Shown here piece by piece: positions 1 to 6,278 of a stretch of DNA of 11,487 bases. The notes under the pieces are model-generated. The model saw only the letters and a list, made by a program, of their open reading frames with translations, was not told where the DNA came from and searched no databases. The position numbers were made by a program, and so were the translations under genes. Where the stretch lies: contig JASLRP010000003.1 in NCBI GenBank assembly GCA_030743915.1, positions 1-11,487 of the forward strand. Reading direction: 5' to 3'. The stretch is from SAR202 cluster bacterium (GTDB lineage Bacteria; Chloroflexota; Dehalococcoidia; Lucifugimonadales; UBA1123). The stretch's first letter is position 1. The number at the start of each line of letters is the position of its first letter.

Positions 1-216
1 GAACAGATCAATCGGTCCGTTCACTTTGCCATTACGGAAAATCTTGCGAACGAACAAGTGATTGATAAGGCGCAGCGCCGGGTTACTGGCGCGTTAATAC
101 AATGGACTAAGTTTATTGGCGTTCCGCTTGTGATAGTTTTACTGGCAGTTTTGGGTTACGCACATATTCCGACTATGACGCGAGCAAACGCACCATTGAT
201 CAACTCAAGGAGATGA
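1..216 (+). CDS. 5'-truncated membrane-anchor part of a frameshifted gene
   Basis: This frame is open from the window edge and ends at TGA 214-216. It encodes 71 residues: a polar, helix-prone stretch (residues 1-35) and one membrane segment (about residues 38-53, FIGVPLVIVLLAVLGY). The tail after the membrane segment looks unlike what should follow. The next frame instead reads LRTYSDYDASK and then a coiled coil, a natural membrane-proximal continuation. Inserting one base in the GGG run at 153-155, or a -1 slip at 150-156, joins the two frames exactly. I infer that positions 1 to about 156 and about 156-830 are one gene, broken or recoded. The upstream part lies outside the window, so the N-terminal domain is unknown. 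The alternative is two separate genes meeting at ATGA 213-216. Confidence 0.5.
   Translation, partial: EQINRSVHFAITENLANEQVIDKAQRRVTGALIQWTKFIGVPLVIVLLAVLGYAHIPTMTRANAPLINSRR
150..156 (+). other. Candidate frameshift point: T TTG GGT heptamer
   Basis: In the reading frame of the upstream part, the codons here are GTT TTG GGT, so bases 150-156 have the X XXY YYZ phasing of a -1 slippery heptamer. A -1 slip would continue into TTA CGC ACA, the frame of the downstream coiled-coil ORF. I see no strong stimulatory hairpin or upstream Shine-Dalgarno. A YYY triplet of G is not a favoured slippery type. A plain one-base deletion in the TTTTGGG run, real or a sequencing error, is at least as likely. 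Confidence 0.3.
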
Positions 217-830
217 ACACCAACGTTGACAATAGCATCAACAACGCAGAACAACGCACCGAACTGGCTCTAACCAAAATCGAAATCATACAACAACGCG
301 CAGCGGATGCATTAGAAAGTGTCGACCTCGCAGTTGTCCGCGTCACCGAGCTTAACGCCAGTACGACCTTCATACGTGATGATCTGACGGCTCGAATTGA
401 AGATATTGCAACTAGCTTGACCTGTTTTGAGGATTTTTTCTCAGCTGTTCCGCAGGCCCGTCTCAATTCGCTGGAAGTGGGAACTCAAGATTTCGACACC
501 ATTGAAGAAGGTGGGATGGTTGACGGATTCATCGGGCTGAAATTCACAGATTTCGGGGCTCCGATAGGCGGCATCGTGATCCTACCAAATGCCACAAACA
601 CGAATTTCAGGGTCGTTAAAGTGGCAGATTTCAAATGCCAGAAGGTAACAACCTTCTTTAACGCGGACGACCCAGACGTGTCCGCGCCGAATGGCAATGT
701 CAATAACGATGACACGTTACAGATAACGTTAGACGGGACCGAGTACTGTCTAAGGCTTAAAATGGGTGACGGGAAAACTGAGGGAATCGAAGTCGATTTT
801 ACGGATGTTCTGCCGTGCACTACCTTGTGA
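213..830 (+). CDS. Coiled-coil plus beta-rich protein of unknown function (downstream part of frameshifted gene)
   Basis: As drawn this is 205 residues. Residues 1 to about 70 form a polar, Asn/Glu/Gln-rich helix with heptad-like spacing, read as a coiled coil. Residues 75-205 are acidic and look beta-rich, with cysteines at 71, 142, 179 and 202 that could form disulfides outside the cytoplasm. I do not recognise the family. The drawn start is doubtful: AAGGAG (207-212) abuts the ATG with no spacer. The same frame is also open back to 111 and reads YSDYDASKRTIDQLKE directly before this Met, continuing the coiled coil. The Met is therefore probably internal to a longer protein whose membrane segment lies in the frame of 1-216. 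Topology would be an N-terminal cytoplasmic part, one membrane helix, and an outer stalk and head. The gene converges with the acetyltransferase gene 93 bases downstream. Confidence 0.55.
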   Translation: MNTNVDNSINNAEQRTELALTKIEIIQQRAADALESVDLAVVRVTELNASTTFIRDDLTARIEDIATSLTCFEDFFSAVPQARLNSLEVGTQDFDTIEEGGMVDGFIGLKFTDFGAPIGGIVILPNATNTNFRVVKVADFKCQKVTTFFNADDPDVSAPNGNVNNDDTLQITLDGTEYCLRLKMGDGKTEGIEVDFTDVLPCTTL

Positions 831-923
831 TATCCGGCGCGCGCAAGCTCATTGAGTAAATTCAAGTGTTGACGGCGGGCGGATTCAGAATCAGACAATC
901 CCCCCGATATCAACCAGATCAGA

Positions 924-1478
924 TCAATCTTGATCTCGCAGTCTCAATCGATATAGCATCTCATCTCCATCAGCCTTGCCGTCAGGCTCAACGATCATGA
1001 AACCGTTTTTTTGGAGCACTCTGATCGACGCAATATTGTCGGTGGCAACGCCGCCCGAAATCGACAAAATTGAAGTCTGATGCCGACACCAGTCTATAAA
1101 ACCAGTCACCATTTCAGACGCGAGCCCCTTCCCCCAGTGATCTTCGGACAGCAAATAACCGAGACGCATATCGGTATGGTTGACGCGTTCTGTATCCTGA
1201 ACTTCTGACAAAATCATCAATCCCACTGCCTGCCGAGTCGATTTTTCGATTGCGAGTAGGGTTGTCCCTTCCTCATCGCGTTCGTTCACCCACTGGCGTC
1301 CTCTCTCGACTGTGTAACTGCCTCGCCACGGCCCTGGCAAGTCGTGCGTTACATTCTCCGTTAGCATGGAAATCACAACATCAGCCAAATCTTGCTCTCG
1401 CCAATCAGAGGATGACAGCGAGCGCCATTCGTTCACCAACAGACGCTCTGTTTCGAATCTGCATGACTCAATATTCAC
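924..1478 (-). CDS. GNAT-family N-acetyltransferase, RimJ/RimL type
   Basis: This 184-residue protein is a single GNAT domain that would transfer an acetyl group from acetyl-CoA to an amine. The N-terminus has the ETERLLVNEW opening typical of the RimJ/RimL (Acetyltransf_3) group. Motif A is RLGYLL...HWGKGLASEM (residues 105-123), which binds the CoA pyrophosphate. Motif B is TDNIASIRVLQKNGF (146-160), with the usual Asn and the NGF turn. No signal peptide is seen, so it should be cytoplasmic. The start codon is GTG (1476-1478) without a clear Shine-Dalgarno, so the start is less certain than the fold. It is the last gene of the minus-strand unit, 57 bases after the amidohydrolase. Its acceptor (ribosomal protein, small amine or amino-acid product of its neighbours) cannot be read from the sequence. 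Confidence 0.85.
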   Translation of the reverse strand: MNIESCRFETERLLVNEWRSLSSSDWREQDLADVVISMLTENVTHDLPGPWRGSYTVERGRQWVNERDEEGTTLLAIEKSTRQAVGLMILSEVQDTERVNHTDMRLGYLLSEDHWGKGLASEMVTGFIDWCRHQTSILSISGGVATDNIASIRVLQKNGFMIVEPDGKADGDEMLYRLRLRDQD

Positions 1479-1535
1479 AATCGAAATCCATTTATTGGAT
1501 TGCCACGTTGCGGCAGTGTCAAAAACACTTGATCT

Positions 1536-2921
1536 CTACGAAAGCGGCGCCCGAACCCCGACGCCGGGAGCCACACCCTCAACGACCTCGCCCCCGTCCA
1601 CAATCCGAACACCGCCGACAACCACATGCTCGATGCCCGTGGGAGGGAGTGTCGGTTCTTCATAGGTGGAGTGGTCGATTACCGTCTCGGGATCGAATAT
1701 CGTAATGTCTGCATCGAACCCGACGCGCAGCCTTCCTTTTTTGGCGAAGGCCGGAGCGCGGTTCTGAAGCCTCTGAGCAGGCATCAGCGACATCTTCCGA
1801 AGAGCGTCCGACATCGACAACTCGCCCCGCTCTCTAACGTACCTGCCCAGAACCAGAGAGTATGTCCCGGCTGTCCGGGGATGTCCCTTGCCTTCTTGAA
1901 GCATCCCGTCGGTTGCGATGGCCGTCAACGGACTCAACACCGCCGCGTTAACCGCGTCCTCCGGCGTCGAGTGGACGATGACCATTCCGCCAGTCTCGCG
2001 ATACTGAGCGAAGGTCGATGCGTTCAGCCGCTCGCCTGTGTCCACCCACTGGAGCCTGTCATAGTCAATTCCATACTTATCCTGCCAGCCCTCGTCGAAA
2101 AGCGCCGAGTCGATGCCCGTCATCCCTGCCGTATAGGGATAGCACTCAGTCGTGACATCCAGCCCTCGCTCTCGCGCCTCGGCAATCATCTGAAGCGTCT
2201 GACGGGTGGCGTGCATGCCCGTGCTTTGAATGTGGACGATGTGCAGAGCCGCCCCTGTAATCGCAGACGCAGCGATCACCTCGCCTGCCGCCTCAATGCC
2301 GCTCATAGGTTCCTTGAGACCCTTGCCCCGTATATGCACGTGGCACGACGCCTGGTACTTCGCTGCGACTCTGAATACCTCTATCGCTTCCCAACGCGAG
2401 CAACCCCGCGTGTAATCCAGACCGAGACCTACCGCAAGGGCGCCCCGCTGCAAACCTCGCTCGACACCAGCCTTGATCTCTTCAAGCTCCGAGTCGGTGG
2501 CCACACGATAAGCGGCGTCCGCCACTGGCAGGAAGGCTCCGGGGTCGTTCATGACCTTCATCCTCACCGGAATGTGGCCTGCGCTGGCGCCGAAATTCGT
2601 CAGAGCGTGGCCCTCTCGATCTGCATACCACTGATCGACATCTCCAACGCCCACCTCAAGCTCCAGAGCAGTCGTCACGCCATCCCGAGCCTGAACCTCG
2701 TAGTTCTCCGAGTCCTGACCGTGAGAGTGCAGGTCAATGAACCCCGCCGTAACGACTTTGCTGGTAGCGTCGATGGTATCGTTGCCCTCCAAAGCATCCT
2801 CAGAGATGGCCTTGACCTCCCCGTCAGATATTCCGACGTTCCGAACGGCATCCATGCCTGATTCGGGGTCAATCACCCGTCCGCCGGTCAATACAAGATC
2901 ATAAATATTCGTGTCGCTCAT
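1536..2921 (-). CDS. Amidohydrolase, N-acyl-D-amino-acid deacylase (D-aminoacylase) type
   Basis: This 461-residue metal-dependent amidohydrolase has the beta-sandwich N-terminus (LVLTGGRVIDPESGMDAVRN), the metal-binding HSH (His65, His67, in GFIDLHSHGQD) and the barrel motifs CHVHIRGKG (193-201) and LHIVHIQSTG (227-235). TECYPYTAG (258-266) and the TDGM aspartate (Asp338) follow. The C-terminal GKGHPRTAGTYSLVLGRYV (344-362) is typical of D-aminoacylases. The likely reaction is hydrolysis of an N-acyl-D-amino acid or a related amide. After GVTT, where D-aminoacylases usually have GNCG with a metal-bridging cysteine, this protein has ALELEVGV, so Glu87 or Glu89 may be the ligand and the specificity may differ. 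The start ATG overlaps the upstream stop as ATGA, and GAGGAG lies about 11 bases upstream. It is cytoplasmic by lack of a leader. Confidence 0.92.
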   Translation of the reverse strand: MSDTNIYDLVLTGGRVIDPESGMDAVRNVGISDGEVKAISEDALEGNDTIDATSKVVTAGFIDLHSHGQDSENYEVQARDGVTTALELEVGVGDVDQWYADREGHALTNFGASAGHIPVRMKVMNDPGAFLPVADAAYRVATDSELEEIKAGVERGLQRGALAVGLGLDYTRGCSRWEAIEVFRVAAKYQASCHVHIRGKGLKEPMSGIEAAGEVIAASAITGAALHIVHIQSTGMHATRQTLQMIAEARERGLDVTTECYPYTAGMTGIDSALFDEGWQDKYGIDYDRLQWVDTGERLNASTFAQYRETGGMVIVHSTPEDAVNAAVLSPLTAIATDGMLQEGKGHPRTAGTYSLVLGRYVRERGELSMSDALRKMSLMPAQRLQNRAPAFAKKGRLRVGFDADITIFDPETVIDHSTYEEPTLPPTGIEHVVVGGVRIVDGGEVVEGVAPGVGVRAPLS

Positions 2922-3679
2922 CGCTCGTGTTCTCTCCTCAAGTACAGTGTTTCGATTGGCTCCCAGTCTTGCGACTGATTGATGGGTTCCTCCACAACAG
3001 AACCTCGTTCATTGGTGAGCGTGTATGCGCCCGCTGTTTCGGTCGCCGAGATCACTCTGTATCCGTCATCCAGGACGGCCAGAGCGCATCGGTTGTCGAT
3101 AGCGATTCCAGGGTCGCTGTGCTTCAGCATCATGTTATGGAAATCGGCCCGCCGAGGCACGCCCTTCGTGTCGCTGTCATAGTGGGGACAGGCCAGGCCC
3201 TTTATCAGCCCCATGCCTGCAACCCTGACATACTTCCAGTCATCCTCGTCATAAAACGACATCGAGTCCGAGTGGCCCCATTCGAACCAGCAGATCGCCC
3301 CCGCGCTGACGCCGCACAGAACTGCCCCACTCTCCCACGCCTGCCGGATGAGACCATCGACACCAAGTCGGCGCCATCGACGCATCATCTTCAGGGTGTT
3401 GCCGCCTCCGACATAGATAATGTCCGGAGACAGGATTTTTTCCTTCAACTCACCATCGATCGGACTCCTGCCCAGCAGATTCAACGTATCGACCGAGCAT
3501 CCAAGCTTCTGGTAAACTTCGGCGAATGTTTCGGAGTATTCAGGCGAATCGTAGCTGGCCGTTGGGACAAACAGAACGCTGGGACTCTCTTTCCCCGACA
3601 ACTCTAATATGAAATTGTCGATGCTGTCCGTCTCGCCCTCGCTGAGCACGCCGCCGCCAATCGCAACAATCTTGCCCAT
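2918..3679 (-). CDS. Peptidase family S51 (PepE / cyanophycinase-like) serine hydrolase
   Basis: This 253-residue protein has the S51 fold markers in order: the opening strand KIVAIGGG (3-10), VLFVPTASYDSPEYSE (35-50), IIYVGGGNTLKMM (87-99), the nucleophile elbow GVSAGAICWF (Ser125), and LACPHYDSD with His166 in the catalytic-His position. Family members include alpha-aspartyl dipeptidase PepE, cyanophycinase and Listeria peptidase E-like proteins. They cut after acidic residues or in beta-Asp-Arg polymers. Length fits PepE and related enzymes and there is no signal peptide, so a cytoplasmic dipeptidase role is more likely than extracellular cyanophycinase. The start has AAGGA about 9 bases upstream, inside the last codons of the amidase gene. 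The two genes are 5 bases apart, and the downstream amidohydrolase overlaps by 4. The substrate is not determinable here. Confidence 0.9.
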   Translation of the reverse strand: MGKIVAIGGGVLSEGETDSIDNFILELSGKESPSVLFVPTASYDSPEYSETFAEVYQKLGCSVDTLNLLGRSPIDGELKEKILSPDIIYVGGGNTLKMMRRWRRLGVDGLIRQAWESGAVLCGVSAGAICWFEWGHSDSMSFYDEDDWKYVRVAGMGLIKGLACPHYDSDTKGVPRRADFHNMMLKHSDPGIAIDNRCALAVLDDGYRVISATETAGAYTLTNERGSVVEEPINQSQDWEPIETLYLRREHER

Positions 3680-3684
3680 TTTGC

Positions 3685-5097
3685 CTATCCTTCCAACGCG
3701 TCCTCAGGATGCCGCGTGTGCCAATCGGTCATTGCCTGATATGCCCGCGCGGTTGCGAGTATCGTGTTCTCCTGGTATGGGCGGCCCATGAACTGTATGC
3801 TCGTGGGCAGTCCCGCTTCAGAAAAACCGCTTGGCACCCCTATCGACGGTAGGCCGCACCCGTTTCCAATCGCGCCCATCAAATCACCAGGTCCCGGAGA
3901 TGGCGAGGCTCGGCGAAACTCCTCATCAATCGGAGAGGCCACCCTCGGAGATGTAGGCGCAGCGATGGCGTCATACTTCGACATCACTTCATCTACTTCT
4001 TTCGACATGACACCCCGAAGCCGCAGAGCCTTCACATAGTCCGTTGCCAATACAGATGTGCGAGCGTATGGGCCGTAATGGTCTTCCGGCGCGGTAAGCT
4101 CCGCCGCCGTGCCTTCCTCGATAAAGTCCTCGAAAGCCGCCGCAGACTCTACGTTCAGGATCGTCCGAACCGCCGCCACATATGGGTAATCAGGGAACTC
4201 CATCTCCTCGACGTCCGCCACCTCGGAGATTGCGGCCAGCGCCTTCTCGAAATTCTCCTTCACAGGCGCTTCGGCTCCCTCCGCCACATCTTTCAGGACG
4301 CCGATTTTGAACCTCCGGCCTTCGATCGGGCTGTCGTCATAAGTGAACGTCATGTCTGCCGCGGTCGGATCGTCCGGGTCAGGCCCTGCGATAGCCTCCA
4401 GAACCAGGCCGCAGTCATCCGCCGTCAGGCCGAGAGGCCCCAGCTTGTCCAGTGTCCAGCAAAGCGCCATCGCGCCGTATCGACTCACCCGACCATAGGT
4501 CGGGCGAAGGCCCGCCAGACCGCAGTTGTTCGCCGGAGACAGGATAGAACCCCAGGTCTCCGAGCCGATGGCGAAGGGAACGAGGCCCGCCGCCACCGCT
4601 GCGCCTGACCCGGCAGACGAACCGCCCGTCCATGTCTCCCGATTCCACGGGTTTCTGGGCGATCCGGTGAAAGTGGCGTGCGGCTGTCGATAACCCATGC
4701 CGCCGGCAAGCTCGATCATCGCCAGTTTCCCGGCCAGCACGGCCCCTGCTTCTGCCAATCGCGCGACAACTGTCGCGTCAAAATCGAAGGTCTGATTCCT
4801 CAAGGGCGCAGCCCCCCAGGAAGTCGGAATGCCGTCCGACGTCGCCAACAAGTCCTTGGCTCCCCAGGGTATACCGTGGAGCGGGCCCTTGTAGTCGCCC
4901 GCCGAGATTTCTCGCTCTGCCTGCTCGGCCTGTCGGGACGCCCGTTCGCGGGTCAGCGTAGTCAGGGCGTTGTAGTTCGGCCCCAGTCGCTCCAACCTAT
5001 CGAGGAACAGTTCGCTGAGTTGCATCGGCGAGACCTGCCTGGACTTCAGCAGTTCACCCAGTTGGCGTATCGGCGTGAAAACAAGTTCGTTATTCAT
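3685..5097 (-). CDS. Amidase-signature family hydrolase
   Basis: This is a 470-residue amidase of the AS superfamily (GatA, fatty acid amide hydrolase, AtzE relatives). The Ser-cisSer-Lys triad is visible: Lys81 in GIPWGAKD, cis-Ser160 in TGGSSAGSG and nucleophile Ser184 in GSETWGSI. It would hydrolyse a carboxamide to acid plus ammonia or amine. GatA itself is unlikely, because no gatB is nearby and the nucleophile segment is GSETWGSI instead of GTDTGGSI. The frame is open back to 5229, but that extension runs through the upstream small gene. The start at 5095-5097 has GAGGAA 9 bases upstream and gives a normal amidase N-terminus (FTPIRQLGELLKSRQVSP). It overlaps the small upstream gene by 8 bases, which implies coupled translation and possibly a complex. 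The substrate is unknown; neighbours suggest an amide-catabolic role. Confidence 0.93.
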   Translation of the reverse strand: MNNELVFTPIRQLGELLKSRQVSPMQLSELFLDRLERLGPNYNALTTLTRERASRQAEQAEREISAGDYKGPLHGIPWGAKDLLATSDGIPTSWGAAPLRNQTFDFDATVVARLAEAGAVLAGKLAMIELAGGMGYRQPHATFTGSPRNPWNRETWTGGSSAGSGAAVAAGLVPFAIGSETWGSILSPANNCGLAGLRPTYGRVSRYGAMALCWTLDKLGPLGLTADDCGLVLEAIAGPDPDDPTAADMTFTYDDSPIEGRRFKIGVLKDVAEGAEAPVKENFEKALAAISEVADVEEMEFPDYPYVAAVRTILNVESAAAFEDFIEEGTAAELTAPEDHYGPYARTSVLATDYVKALRLRGVMSKEVDEVMSKYDAIAAPTSPRVASPIDEEFRRASPSPGPGDLMGAIGNGCGLPSIGVPSGFSEAGLPTSIQFMGRPYQENTILATARAYQAMTDWHTRHPEDALEG

Positions 5098-5311
5098 TGT
5101 TGTCGGTTCCTCGGTAGGGCTTGAAGTTGGCGAAAGGTTCCACAGCGTTGGTAAGCCTGACCTTGCGAAGCTCTGCCGCCAGATCCTCTGCTCCTTCAAC
5201 ACCGCTACGGACCTCCGCCAACTGCTCATCTGTCAGCCGGTCGCCGTACTTGGCTTTCACGATCTCAAACAGCATATCTGCCCTGGAATTGTCTCTGGAT
5301 TCTTCTGACAT
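5090..5311 (-). CDS. Small GatC/AtzG-like putative partner of the amidase
   Basis: This encodes 73 acidic, helical residues starting MSEESRDNSRADMLFEIVK. A longer form starting at 5332 is possible, but GAGGAG sits 6 bases before the ATG at 5309-5311, so the shorter start is preferred. The C-terminal segment, VRLTNAVEPFANFKPYRG, resembles the short conserved tail (leucine/threonine, then EPxxxFxPYR) seen on small proteins encoded directly before amidases. Those are the GatC/AtzG/DUF4089-like proteins that wrap around and stabilise amidases. The resemblance was judged by eye and is not proven. The stop lies inside the amidase gene (8-base overlap), consistent with equal-ratio synthesis. It is the first gene of the minus-strand unit. 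Without that context I would call it hypothetical. Confidence 0.72.
   Translation of the reverse strand: MSEESRDNSRADMLFEIVKAKYGDRLTDEQLAEVRSGVEGAEDLAAELRKVRLTNAVEPFANFKPYRGTDNNE
5107..5112 (-). promoter_or_regulatory. Ribosome binding site for the amidase
   Basis: GAGGAA on the minus strand is 9 bases before ATG 5097. It supports the 470-residue amidase over the in-frame extension from 5229, which has no such support. The site lies inside the small upstream gene, so the two are probably translationally coupled. Confidence 0.6.
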
Positions 5312-5317
5312 GCGCGT

Positions 5318-5323
5318 CTCCTC
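5318..5323 (-). promoter_or_regulatory. Ribosome binding site for the small amidase partner
   Basis: GAGGAG on the minus strand is 6 bases before ATG 5311. It selects this start over the Met at 5332, which lies upstream of the site itself. Confidence 0.65.
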
Positions 5324-5343
5324 GCCCCTCAAGTTGTCTGCCT

Positions 5344-5372
5344 ATACTACCACTTGGTTGACCCGATGTTTA
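5344..5372 (-). promoter_or_regulatory. Candidate promoter of the minus-strand amide-hydrolase unit
   Basis: On the minus strand, TAAACA (5367-5372) is followed by a 17-base spacer and TAGTAT (5344-5349), preceded by TGG (5350-5352), an extended -10 TGn. Each hexamer matches the sigma-70 consensus at 4 of 6 positions. Predicted transcription starts near 5337, about 26 bases before the small gene. It overlaps the aroE promoter on the other strand. Confidence 0.35.
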
Positions 5373-5388
5373 TTTCGACTGCTATACT
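5358..5388 (+). promoter_or_regulatory. Candidate aroE promoter with extended -10
   Basis: TTGACC (5358-5363) is followed by a 19-base spacer and TATACT (5383-5388). TGC directly precedes the -10, so it is of the extended TGn type, which tolerates the long spacer. The predicted start of transcription is near 5395, giving a leader of about 22 bases. It also argues against an aroE start at 5354, which would lie inside the promoter. Confidence 0.5.
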
Positions 5389-5403
5389 TCCAACACCAAA
5401 CGC

Positions 5404-5407
5404 AGGA
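5404..5407 (+). promoter_or_regulatory. Ribosome binding site for aroE
   Basis: AGGA is 9 bases before ATG 5417. It supports the 280-residue AroE start over the in-frame ATG at 5354. Confidence 0.5.
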
Positions 5408-5416
5408 ACACGATAT

Positions 5417-6259
5417 ATGACGCTTCAAGCAGGCATCTTCGGCTACCCTCTGGGACACTCAATATCGCCAGCCTTCCAGCAGGCGGCATTCGATCATCTA
5501 GGCATCGACGCCACCTACAAGGCCTGGGAAACCTCGCCAGCAAAGCTTGGCGACGCGGTGTCCCTGCTGAAGTCCGACGATTACCTGGGAGCCAACGTTA
5601 CCGTCCCCCACAAACAGGCAGTCCGTCAGAGCCTGGATGCCATTGACCCTCTGGCAGAATCCATTGGCGCGGTCAACACCATCGTGAAGGAAAACGGTCG
5701 GCTAATCGGACACAACACCGACGCCTACGGTTTCATCCAGAGCCTGAAACGCGAAGCCGATTTTCAGCTTTCGGGCAAACGAGTGGTCCTCATCGGCGCC
5801 GGCGGGGCCGCCAGAGCCGCCGTGTACGGACTGGCCCAGGAGGATATTGCCTCTCTCGTCATCGCCAATCGCACGTTAGAAAACGCCTCCGCGCTGGCAA
5901 GCGAAATGTCCGACGAACTCGCCGAAGTCCACGCAACGAGCCTCCATGCTCAGGCCCTGGCGACCTCGTGTTCCGAAGCTGACCTCATAGTTAACACGAC
6001 CTCGATAGGCATGCTCCACGGCCCGGCGGATGGCCAATCCCCAATCGCAGAAGGCCTTATCCCCAGCGACTGTCTGGTCTATGACATCGTGTACAATCCC
6101 GAGAACACCCCATTGCTTGAAGCCGCCCGACGCGCCGGAGCGCAAACCCTGGGTGGCCTCCCCATGCTGGTCCATCAGGGAGCCGCCGCTTTCGAGCTTT
6201 GGACCGGCCAGACCGCGCCCGTTGAAATCATGTTTGCCGCCGCCCGAAACGCTCTCTAG
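5417..6259 (+). CDS. aroE: Shikimate dehydrogenase (NADP+)
   Basis: This 280-residue enzyme reduces 3-dehydroshikimate to shikimate in aromatic amino-acid synthesis. The substrate half shows FGYPLGHSISP (8-18, with Ser15 and Ser17 in the shikimate-binding position), NVTVPHK (60-66) with catalytic Lys66, and GHNTDAYG (98-105) with catalytic Asp102. The cofactor half shows the glycine loop GAGGAARAA (127-135) and NRT (151-153), the phosphate-recognition motif typical of NADP+ use. NTTSIGM (193-199) and the closing GGLPMLVHQGAAAFELWTG follow (246-264). Length matches single-domain AroE. The ATG at 5417 was chosen because it directly precedes the family start (LQAGIFGYPLGHS) and has AGGA upstream. 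It is divergent from the amide-hydrolase unit and 19 bases before the MetE-like gene, so the two are probably co-transcribed. Confidence 0.96.
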   Translation: MTLQAGIFGYPLGHSISPAFQQAAFDHLGIDATYKAWETSPAKLGDAVSLLKSDDYLGANVTVPHKQAVRQSLDAIDPLAESIGAVNTIVKENGRLIGHNTDAYGFIQSLKREADFQLSGKRVVLIGAGGAARAAVYGLAQEDIASLVIANRTLENASALASEMSDELAEVHATSLHAQALATSCSEADLIVNTTSIGMLHGPADGQSPIAEGLIPSDCLVYDIVYNPENTPLLEAARRAGAQTLGGLPMLVHQGAAAFELWTGQTAPVEIMFAAARNAL

Positions 6260-6265
6260 CCGAAC

Positions 6266-6271
6266 GAGGAG
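6266..6271 (+). promoter_or_regulatory. Ribosome binding site for the MetE-like gene
   Basis: GAGGAG is 7 bases before ATG 6279, placed between the aroE stop and this start. It rejects the in-frame extension back to 6030, which would lie inside aroE. Confidence 0.7.
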
Positions 6272-6278
6272 CAACCCC

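Noticed and set aside
485..913. Minus-strand open frame opposite the coiled-coil gene
   Set aside because: Low-complexity Ser-rich shadow; it would also leave the plus-strand coiled coil unexplained.
921..936. AGATCAA-TC-TTGATCT inverted repeat between the convergent genes
   Set aside because: The two-base centre cannot form a good loop, it is AT-rich and lacks a T tract. Not callable as a terminator.
1515..1529. AGTGT-CAAAA-ACACT hairpin before the GNAT gene
   Set aside because: Only five base pairs, and no T run follows on the transcribed strand. Too weak for a terminator or attenuator.
1626..2861. Long plus-strand open frame (411 codons) opposite the amidohydrolase
   Set aside because: The translation is Arg/His-rich without domains, and the minus strand carries a complete enzyme with all family motifs. 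It is a GC-bias shadow.
2927..3607. Plus-strand open frame opposite the S51 gene
   Set aside because: No recognisable motif; the opposite strand has an intact catalytic Ser and His.
4078..4608. Plus-strand open frame opposite the amidase
   Set aside because: Arg-rich shadow translation; the amidase triad is on the other strand.
5098..5229. N-terminal extension of the amidase
   Set aside because: It lies within the small upstream gene, has an amidase-unlike Arg/Ser/Pro-rich sequence, and the start at 5097 has a proper GAGGAA site.
6030..6278. N-terminal extension of the MetE-like gene inside aroE
   Set aside because: A Pro/Arg-rich out-of-frame reading of aroE; GAGGAG precedes the start at 6279.
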